Shown: piece after piece, positions 51,701 through 61,123 of the stretch
How the letters are laid out: each line of letters begins with the position of its first letter
Position numbering within the stretch: position 1 is the stretch's first letter
Assembly: GCF_000002995.4 (NCBI RefSeq)
Contig: NW_025062475.1
Span: forward strand, 3,882,528-3,946,527
Source: Brugia malayi
Lineage: Eukaryota > Nematoda > Chromadorea > Rhabditida > Onchocercidae
Direction: 5' to 3'
DNA: 64,000 bases
Made by a program: the position numbers and the translations under genes
Notes under the pieces: generated by a model
Databases searched by the model: none
What the model saw: the letters and a program-made list of their open reading frames with translations, nothing else
Told to the model about the DNA's origin: nothing

Positions 51701-54700
51701 GCTAGATTATCATGCAATTGAACAAAGTGCTCCTTGTTTTAACCCAAAAATACCTGAGAGATGCTCATTTTTATTTTAAATTGTGAATTTAAACTTTTAT
51801 AAAACAGAGTAGTCTGCTGAGAAAAAAATATTAACTAAATTGCAGAATGTGACAATATTCTCGGAGTGCTTTCTGATTTTTTTGTTTTTTGTTTGATATA
51901 AACGTTCTGCAGATAGAGCTAAAATAGAAAATTAATTATTCCGGATGTTAAAAAAAGTGGTTGCAATTTTTATATGTCACTTATACATGTTCTTATTGCC
52001 TTCTACCTTAAGGCTTACCTATGTAATTATTAGATCATCATTTCCTGATAGCGTTACTTCATATCATATTCTTCAAGAAGAGTTTTAATTAAATTTTGAC
52101 ATTTTCTTGATATATTCATAGATCAGTTGTTCTTCCATTCGTTAAATACTGATAAATGCTGATTGATGATATTATTATGAAAGGTTTTCTATAAAGCACA
52201 TAATATTTAGATATGCATTATCGATTGATTTCTAAAATTCAGCTTTTTGTAAACGTATAAAGTTGTACCAAAGAGCCATTGCCACATTACGTTTGATAAT
52301 TTCGGAGCTTTATAATCTTGATGCTATAGGATGTAGTTGAAACTGTGAAGAGTAACATATGAAGCATCCATCCATCCATCTGTGATTGTTCACTTTTATG
52401 CTTTATGCTAGTGCTTTGTAAACTGGTATGCTATCATATCTCATTCCATCAATTCCTCACCTCATCTTACCTTTTCTTATTTTTTGAATATTTGTCGATC
52501 GTGCAATATATCGCTTTTCATTCGGTTGTCTTCTTCTCGTAGATATATTGTTGAGTACCGTATTCGTAAGAGGAACGAAAATAGTATAGCATTAACAGAT
52601 AGGAGTGTTTTTGGTTTTAATTTTTGTTCATTTTTTTAAATAGTTAAATTGAATATTGTCTAAAGTTTTAAATATGCTAGTAGTAACATATATAGTAGCG
52701 ATAGTAATAGCTATGGAATCTTCTATGGATGGTAGCGATGTGTACCAAATGACAACTGTTGTAAACTTTACAACGGATGCTTATATATTCTAGGCTTTTC
52801 AGTTTCGATATTACAGTGATATCTTCCAACATCTCAATTTTGCTGCTGTAACAAGCAGCAGTTGTAATAGCTGCTGTATCGGTCCTAGCTTCTTCATATA
52901 TTAGTCTCGAAGTTTGCCTTAATCAATTCATTTTATGAATGGATTTGTAGTCAACGGCTTCATTGAAAAAAGGCAAAGTTGTTTTCGTTATGTCTGTGTT
53001 AGTATATACTGTTAAGTGAATTTGTGTGTGTGTATGTGTGATGTGTGTATGTATGTGTATGTGTATGTGAATATATGTATTTATGTGTGTATACATATTA
53101 TTGGTAGTTGTACTTCTTTGCCTTCAATTAGTATGAAATGATCTAATTTAGGTTCAGCAATATGCTTAATCCTTTTCATCGTTTGTCCACCCACCTTCAG
53201 CATTTATAATCAATCCAATTCGGTTATTCATTTCGCCTTTTCATCAAATTATTCAGCAATGTTTCCATGGATTTATTTCCCTTTATCGTTAGAACATAGC
53301 TTACGTCACTCCCGTCGTCCTTTCCCTGCTATCAATATAAGATCATATTGTGTAATATATTTAGAAGCAGGAAGTTATGTATTAGCATTCTACATTCAAC
53401 CATGGATATTATTTTTATGATTCAAGTAAATTAACACTTCCCATTGACATAATGCTTTTATGTAGTTTATTAGCAATTATTTGTATACATAACCTACTAC
53501 TGTATTGCTTCTTTTAAATGAACTTAATTATAACTGCTTTCTTCTTTCACTAGTGACTTCTTATCTTTGTATTATGCTTTATTAAGTTTTAAGTGACATT
53601 ATGTTTTAATTTATTCACTTAATTTTTTTAACCAAAGAATCATATAAATTTGATTAGTTTTCCTATCTTCAAAATATATTATTTGATCAAACATTTGTGT
53701 GGTACAAACGAGATTTAAAATTTTAATTCCTTCATGAATAAATCGTATTCAAATATAATTTAATTTCGAAGACAAATTTGAAAATATTGGAATATCAATT
53801 AGAAACAGTTAACTTTTTCAGTTTATCATACACTTACACCGTCTGTAATAAATATGTTGAAGTTTCATATTTCAATAAAAGTTTAAAAGAATTAAAGTAA
53901 TCCTAGTGATGTTTCTAATAGATTAGAATGAATAAACTGGAAGTCACTTATTCTTTTACTAGTAACATTGCTGGGTTATGATGATAGCTATGTCTAATCT
54001 TTCTTTTCAAATTCTCCTAATTTTCTAGAACCAAACTTTCTTTTACAGCATCAGTCATCATCATTTTCAAATACGGCAGAATCATGTCAGATAAAAATTG
54101 CTACTCTCCGGAACTGTTTTCTCACCGCCGCACCACAATTAAACATACGCCTTGGGAACATTTTGTTGGACCTAGCAAAAGGGCAATTGGTGAACGATTT
54201 GGATTCTGTCCTTGGAGATCTACTTAGTCAGACCATCAACGACAGACAACATCTCGATGAGACTGATGAGGTTTGTTTATCTGATGTAATTTTGTCTATG
54301 TTCATCTTTCAGCCGGTGTTCCTGAGTGCATCTATATGGTTATACTAATATTTTGGTTGCTATGGTTGCTATAACATTGCTTCTCTTGCCCTCTGTCTCA
54401 TGATTATCGGGTGTCCCAAAGATTATTCAATGTTCTGTTAAGATAAAGTAATTACTGAAATTCCTTCATTCATTCAGTCTGGTATCGCATGTCATTTGAT
54501 TTCTGGTATGATTTAAATAAGTGTACAAAGTAAATGTCTTAATTTTGAACTTGAGCGGACTATAAAAATGGACAAGAACGTAAGACATTAAAAGTTATTA
54601 AAGTAGTCTTGAAGTATGACTGAAGAGAGATGAAAAATGAGCAGGCAGTGTAAATTTCAGCTTGTGATACCTGCGTTTCAGTGTTTTGAAAGACTATTAT

Positions 54701-57522
54701 TGAGCATAGCAATTTTGTTTTCTTAACTGTTGCTTTGCTTTTTTTAATGAAGATTGCTAATTGTTTTGATATTGAAGGAAATGCTAATGTTTCTTATCGT
54801 AATAATAGTCATTATTGTTGCATATTAAAGCTTTTATTTCAACAAAAAAAAAAAAAAAAATGATGCTAGGTGAGCTGGCCAGTTAAGTGAATGCTTTGCC
54901 ACAGTCTTAGAAATTGATTAAGCTGGGCTAAGGTTCACTTAGGCTGGACGCTATAACCGCAGAGCAAACATCCCTTACTCATGCCTGCAAGTGCATGTAC
55001 CACTTTCTTTCCTTCATTCCTCTCTTTTTTTTTTTAAATTTCACTAAAAAGCATGTCTCTAAAATCCATTGGATTATTTTCTGCTTTGAAACTTGCAATT
55101 TGCATGTGACTACTATTTCTGTTCCATTTGATTATGTGCAGTCGTAATGATTTGTTTTTAGTCGAAAAAAAAAAATTGTTTGAGAGGGAAATGAACGTTT
55201 TTGCATGCTTGAATAAATAACTTCAAATAAATAACTTACTGTTTTAATCGCTTCATTACCTAGTGAGTCATCCAATCCATTTTTAAAGTTAAAAGTTAAT
55301 GAGGAGTGAGTGAGCTATACAATCTACGTTTCTTTATTTATGAAAATTTTTCATTGAAATTACTGAATACAAATGTTGGAGTTGTAGTTATTCGTGGAAC
55401 AATTAGCAAATAAACAACTAAATTTTACATAACCTTTAATTAATCCTGATGAAAATTTTGAAAGACGGAAGTCTAGTTTTTAGTCTAGTTTTTCTTCTTC
55501 CTACGAAATGTTAGTATCACGATTTACATAGAAAAGTGGACAGAAATATACATCTTGCAAATATCATGAAATAATATATAATTACTGTAAAATTTAATAA
55601 TCATTTAAAAGTGATTCGAATTTAAAATTTTAAAATGTGGTGGAACACTTAATACAAATAGCTGAATTTAGAATAGTTTCTAACTGGCATTGAAAAAATT
55701 AATTATGCATTTTTGCACGGTTTCAAACTTTAAAATAAAATTACAGCGTCAAAATGATGCAAATGATGGCGGTCGTGAGCCAGCATCAGTTGAATCCGAA
55801 TCACAAGAAACAACAGAGTTGGTCAAATTTATTTATACCGAATCAACCGGTCGTTTCGAGCGTAGATTTAGTCGTGAATGGACACCAGATGAAGTTTCGG
55901 TAAGTGCTCAATTTTTTTTTCAATTTCTAATTTCTAATTTTTTTTTTTTTTTTTTGTTGATATTATCCTTGAATCCTGTTGTATCAATTTACATTCTATT
56001 TCATGCTTGCTTACCTATGACAAATTTTTAAATATCAGATGATTATAATCCGTTATTTCAAATAGATGAAAAAATGATCTACATTGTCATCCACTGAGTC
56101 ATTCATTATTGTGTAATTGTGATCAGTTTATTTGTAGTGAATATTGAATATAATTAAACTTTTGTGAAATATTGTACCATATAGTCTCAAAGAAAAAATG
56201 ACAAAATGAAAAAAAAAATGATAATTTCAAAATTATTAATTGAATTTGCTTCAGTTATAAATATTATCATAGAAATTCGAACAAGCAAAACGACAATTAT
56301 CTACTGGTAAAGCAAAATTAAGAAAGCAACAAACTTTGGAAAAAATACGTAATAGGACTGAAGTAGTGGTTGATGAACAACAGCAACAGCAATCTAAGAA
56401 ATCAGATATTGAACATGGTGAGAATAATTGATGGTATAATTGAATTCATAATTTCAATTAAATGTATTGTTATATAGGATGTAATGAGACTTTTTTTTTT
56501 TTGAACTATATGAGTGGGGTCCATTCAGTTCATGATTTGAGGGCTAAATTTTAACGAATCAATAAAAGAGGAAAGAGATAGACAAGATATGGTAGGATGA
56601 AAATGAAAAAGAATGATAGAAGAAGAGGGAGAAGAAAAGAAGGAAAAGCATATCCATTGTTCTCAATGCTCTTCCTTCTAAACGACTATTCATTCATGAG
56701 ATGTTCCGAAGTGAATTTCTGTATGTCATACATAAATTAGAGTGTGTATGAATTATTATCCCTCAGCAACTTTCCTTTCATTACTCTTTTTTTATTACTG
56801 TAGTTAATTTGAGAAATGGGTAGTTGTTATAGCATGACAAGTTAAGTAATTATTACTTCTACCATTTATAACATTAAATTTTAATCTTAAAAGATGACAT
56901 GCATGATTGAAAAAAAAAAAAAACGTTTGACAACTATCATTTAAATCACTTCATTGTTTAAAAATTTTGGAAACATTTTAATTATGATTTATTTTTCGAG
57001 TTTTATTTATATTTCTATTTAGCATTTACTAATCTCTCTCTCTCTCCAAAAAAAAAAAAAAAAAAATGTTTTTAGATAGTTTTGAAAAGAGGCTTATCGC
57101 TCAAATATAGTATATTATCATAAAAATTTTATTTGTAACTTTACTTTCTTTAACCGTAAACTTAGAGGAAATAAGAGACTTGAATTGTTGTAGGACTAGA
57201 AAATGATATTTGTATGATTATCGACGGAATTTTGCCACTCATTCGACAGCATAGCGAGTTAATTGCTAATGATGAGTTTATGCGACAGCTGCGCGATGAA
57301 CTGCTGCAACAGGCGTCTATGGTATGCTTTCCTGGCGATGCCGCTCCAACGGATCTCTTTCGCAGTCAATTGAGCACAATTATTGACGATACATTATCTC
57401 AGTATGTGGGCAGTAAAGTGGCGGAAGTGAGGGAAGAACTCATTTTTGATACTTCTGAAATTTTATATAATGAATTAACTTTCTTCCAATTAATGTATAA
57501 CATTGATAATTTAGCCGTTTAA
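39748..57522 (+). CDS. PCM1: PCM1-like pericentriolar material 1 / centriolar satellite protein
   Basis: Fifteen exons, all GT-AG and phase-consistent: 39748-39915, 40194-40301, 40514-40609, 40834-40992, 41123-41227, 41504-41600, 44178-44368, 44707-44963, 45430-45555, 46038-46227, 47467-47679, 54049-54270, 55747-55899, 56273-56417, 57194-57522 (TAA), giving 852 aa. Identity rests on the C-terminus (about residues 744-852): FRSQLSTIIDDTLSQYVG, then EELIFDTSEILYNELTFFQL and MYNIDN. These match the human PCM1 C-terminal domain (KQLGSILQDSLAKFAG, EDLLVEISEVLFNELAFFKL, MQDLDN). The rest is Gln/Glu/Lys-rich coiled coil (ASELEQVERKRKTLERLRRE; RLRNIEQALQEQRQLLETIA) with a basic KKKRKGKKGRE segment. 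By family it is the scaffold of centriolar satellites that moves proteins to centrosomes and cilia. Human PCM1 is about 2,000 aa, so this one is much shorter. An earlier 5' coding exon cannot be excluded. Confidence 0.9.
41601..44177. other. PCM1 intron 6 (2.6 kb): repeats only
   Basis: Contains a (TG/TATG)n tract at 42301-42351, an (AT)n run at 43477-43493 and pyrimidine-rich stretches. Open frames at 42097-41855, 42997-42800 and 43728-43976 lack splice support or recognisable domains. I see no nested gene. Confidence 0.55.
46228..47466. other. PCM1 intron 10 (1.2 kb)
   Basis: Mostly AT-rich, with a (TTTA)n run near 46850-46872. The segment at about 47028-47095 is clearly richer in G and C (AGGAGGAAGCAGTGGTCGTA and CGCAACTGTTCCTCTCCC). 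It may be a non-coding RNA, regulatory element or repeat fragment. No coding frame was found. Confidence 0.45.
47680..54048. other. PCM1 intron 11 (6.4 kb): microsatellites, no convincing nested gene
   Basis: The largest intron in the window. It carries (CA)n at 50654-50670, a CATC/CGTC tetramer tract at 50701-50739, GA-rich tracts (48850-48870 and 49090-49125) and a (TG/TATG)n stretch at 53022-53095. A 123-codon plus-strand frame at 50992-51363 starts with a hydrophilic segment and becomes hydrophobic and T-rich; I do not call it a gene. The intron separates the middle coiled-coil exons from the C-terminal exons of PCM1. Confidence 0.55.
53022..53095. repeat. (TG)n/(TATG)n microsatellite
   Basis: An interrupted TGTGTG/TATGTG tract within PCM1 intron 11. 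A similar one is at 42301-42351 in intron 6. Confidence 0.9.
54271..55746. other. PCM1 intron 12 (1.5 kb)
   Basis: AT-rich sequence with a poly(A) run at 54843-54859. It is followed by a GC-richer segment at about 54864-54985 (GGTGAGCTGGCCAGTTAAGT, then GGCTGGACGCTATAACCGCA). That segment could be a short dispersed repeat or non-coding RNA. No coding frame was seen. Confidence 0.45.
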
Positions 57523-59150
57523 GTGCCTTGAAATTATGTATTTATCATTGCTATCTCTGTTATATTTTATTTTATATACAATTTGTGAAATTTTTATTGA
57601 AATATCCGTTACAAGGCTTTTTGCTGATTGTTTCAAATAATATCAATTGCTCAGTTTCAAGACATTAAAATGTTTTTTGCTTTCAATTGGTTAATTTGCT
57701 ACTGTGATATTAGATTGATGAAGATTTCAGATTTTTGCATTCTGAATTCATCATCACTTCTAATCGTTTTGGAATGTTATTTTCATGGAAGGCTATTTTT
57801 ATCATAATTGACATACCTACCTTTTTTTTTGGAAATTTCACCAATTAGTATTTATGCTTGAAATTGGTGTAATTTCCGTCCGCATATAAATTTATATGCT
57901 AGCTTTGTGACTGCTTTTTAATAATTACTACCAAATCAATTTGTTAAATTAATCTTTATCAATCAGTGATGTTTATTTGAATGCTTTATTTAATTGCATT
58001 TTATTTAGAACACTGTTGCAGCAATCATTTAATCCTGCTTTTACTGTCATATTGCTATTTATTTAATGTGATTCTCACTTATTTCCGTTTCACTTTATTA
58101 CTAAACTATCATTGCCACTTTGATTTATTTATTCATTGCCTTTTTCTATCTATGCTTTATTGTTGCTACATTTGAAAATGCTGCATCAATTTTTTTCTTT
58201 TCTTCCATATTTTTCATCAAAATTTGTTAAATTTCATTGCTGATTGCATACTTTTTCAAATGACTATCTAGAATTCCTGTTGATATCACAAGAACGGTGT
58301 GATAATTTGGTGGAATTTATTATGATAGTTTTGGTGGAGCTTATCTTTCTGAATGTCTGTCCAGAATTGCTATTGTTATATTGTAAGCACCATCATTTGA
58401 TCAACGTCAGATTCCGAGCTGATCCAATCCGGTATATTAAAAAAATAAAAGAAAAAGGAAAAGGAAAATGGCTCGATACGATATGTGATCATGAGAAAGA
58501 AGTAAATTTTTATTTGGTCAGTTTTGTTTTGAAATAACATTTGAATACTCATATTTGTATTTACATTTCGTATAAACAAAGTTTGCATTTTCCATAATAT
58601 CGCGAAGACAATGCAATATTTTGCAAGCAAATAAAGAAGGTATTATAAGGGTTGTGGATTTCTAGTGTTGAGGTAATGCAGACCGTGAAATACTGTAATT
58701 GAACGAGTGGGTTTGCCAAAATTCCGGAAAAGATTGAAATTCTGAATTTAGAAAGTGCTGAGAGTTGCTTCCATCCTACAAGTACTAAATAGAATTACCC
58801 ATTGAATTTCCAAAGGTTCAGTTATTCTTTTGACTGGGTAGACTGTCTAACATACATTATACCTGGAGCAAAATTCTCAGGTAAATTTGGTTGGTATTTC
58901 CTTTGTACGATTGTAGATTATCGATTTTCACTATATTTGATTGAGTCCAACCTGGTTCGCATGCTATTTTCGTTATTTACAGTGATTCTTATAAATGAGA
59001 TGACAATTTCTCTTATCGTTCCGGAAATTTTTATATTCTTTTTTTCAGAAATTTAAATAATAATTTGGCTTTCCATTTGTTCTCCTCACTAAGTGAATTT
59101 ATTTTCATTTTGCATTTGAAAGACTGAAATTGTTGAGAAATATTTAGCCA
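57523..59150. other. Region between PCM1 and dolichol kinase, with possible unassigned exons
   Basis: 1.6 kb. The first 700 bp are T-rich and look like PCM1 3' UTR and spacer. A plus-strand segment at about 58262-58505 after a CTATCTAG acceptor has mixed composition and an open frame (ERCDNLVEFIMIVLVELIFL, then VRFRADPIRYIKK). Another at 58817-58880 is bounded by AAAG and TCAG|GTAAAT. Either could be an upstream exon of dolichol kinase or 3' UTR, but neither shows a recognisable domain. Confidence 0.35.
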
Positions 59151-61123
59151 ATGTGGAAGCAAAAGGATACCGATCGAATGCTTGTTGAAATTGCTATTGC
59201 TGCAACAATTTTATTTGCATTTTTGGCTACAACAATGAAGCAATGTTCAATACGAATTAATTTTTTATTTATTATCATCGTTTCATCTTCATTCTACCTT
59301 CATTCACTTCGATTAGGTGTAAATCTTTCTAATCTACCTGCATTATTTTACAAACGAATTTTTGATGGAACAGATCAAAGGTTTGTTAATTTACATATTT
59401 ATAATATTTTTAATAGTTAATATTAGCAATATTTTTCGCATTTTTTTATTCAACAATTGTCATTAAAAAACAAAAAAGAAATAATGGAATATTTATGAAT
59501 ATTTATAATTAAATTTTGTTAACTGTATCAGTATTATTTTGCATTCATTTTATCTTGAATTTCATAAGTGTAAATTATTAATTTAACAGTCGTTGAAAGA
59601 AATTATAAATTTCAAATTTCAGTTTTAAGTTAAGTTTGATTTTTTTAAAAAATTTCAGTTTTTTTCTTTTTTTAGATATTATCTATTATTATTTTACCTG
59701 ATATGTGTCTTTGCAACATTAATATTTTGCATTATTGTGAATCATTTATCACATAGCTCAACTGTACATCGAAAATTTTTCCATCTCACAGTATCATTAA
59801 TTTGTATAACTGGTATTCAGTATGATTTTGAATTTATTTGGTTATCTGCTTGGTTAACACTTTGTATTTTTGTAATTATTGAGGTAAGTTTATTTTTATT
59901 CTATCATTGTCAAATATTCTAACTTTTATTTTTGCAGAAAAATTTTTTTTCTTGTTTTTTCTTTTCTTTACTAGTTGATAATTAATTAGTCATATAGTTA
60001 ATAATCAAATGCTACAAATAATCGTTTTTTGAAGAGAGTTAAAATTCTTTCATTAATTTCTATGAAATATTATAATTGCTTAGCTTTTTTTTTTCTTTTT
60101 TCTTTTTTTTTTAATTTCAATGATAATTTGTGTATTTGTTAGTTAACATAAAAATTTTTCATATTGGTTAGAATCTCTCTTATCTGTTAATTAACTGTTT
60201 CTATTTCCATTTTTAGGTTTTTCGTTCCAAATGTGTATCACCATGGTCAAAGTATTTAAATGATTGGTTGTTAATTTTTATCGATAAACAAGATTCACCA
60301 AAACTTATTTTAACTCCTATTTATCTAATGGCTGGGATATTTTTACCACTTTTCCTTTCACCAATTGCTAATAACGGTATATGATTGTTTATTTTAAACT
60401 CACTATTTCGTGATTCTTTTTTTTTTTTTTGCCGAAATTATGAGAGTCTTTTACGCAACTTATCTTAACTTTGATTTATCTACTGACTAAGATATTTTAC
60501 AAGAAATCAAAATGCATGCACTTATATTTAGAAGATTTTTAATTCTCTATAATATTATTTAACAATTTAATTCTTTAAGAAAATTCATTTGTTTTTTTTT
60601 TTTTTTTTTGCGTTATGTATATTAGGCTGAAGAATTGCATAGATAATTTAAAATTCTCAAAATTGATACGAAAAAATGATAATTTTTTTTAATGCTCTGA
60701 TTACATCGTATATATGAAATGAACTTTTTTTTTATCATGGAAAGAAAAGAAAAATGAGTTAACTATTAATTAGTAAATAAATAGAGAATAATAAATAGAA
60801 TTACAGAATATCGTCATCTATATCATTTTGCTGGTGTTGCTACCATTGGTGTGGGTGATAGTTTAGCAGCAATTATTGGCTCAAAATATGGACGTTTATA
60901 TTGGCCAAAATCACAAAAAACAATGGAAGGAAGTGTTGCATTTGCTATTGGCCAATTTATTTTTTGCATTTTAATATGTTTGTATTATTTAAAATGTGAT
61001 ATTAACATGTATCAATTACTTTGGATTATGCTTTCCTCATTTACATGTGCCTTTTTTGAGGCTATACTACCTGCTATGGATAATATTATTCTACCTGTGA
61101 TAGCTTATTTAATTCTTTCTTAA
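59151..61123 (+). CDS. DOLK: Dolichol kinase
   Basis: Four exons with agreeing phases: 59151-59380, 59676-59883, 60217-60376, 60807-61123 (TAA), giving 304 aa. The enzyme uses CTP to phosphorylate dolichol in the ER membrane, supplying the lipid carrier for N-glycosylation, O-mannosylation and GPI anchors. Diagnostic blocks are VHRKFFHL (human ARKYFHL), SPKLILTPIYLMAGIFLPLF (human [20 protein letters not shown]) and the CTP-binding loop GVGDSLAAIIGSKYGRLYWP followed by KTMEGS (residues about 214-242). The C-terminal AMDNIILPV matches QIDNLLLPL. Several transmembrane segments are evident. Oddity: the human enzyme has 538 aa, and here the N-terminal membrane half is reduced to about 100 residues before RKFFHL. 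The ATG follows an acceptor (ATTTAG) by 3 nt, which suits trans-splicing; missing 5' exons are the alternative. Confidence 0.93.
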
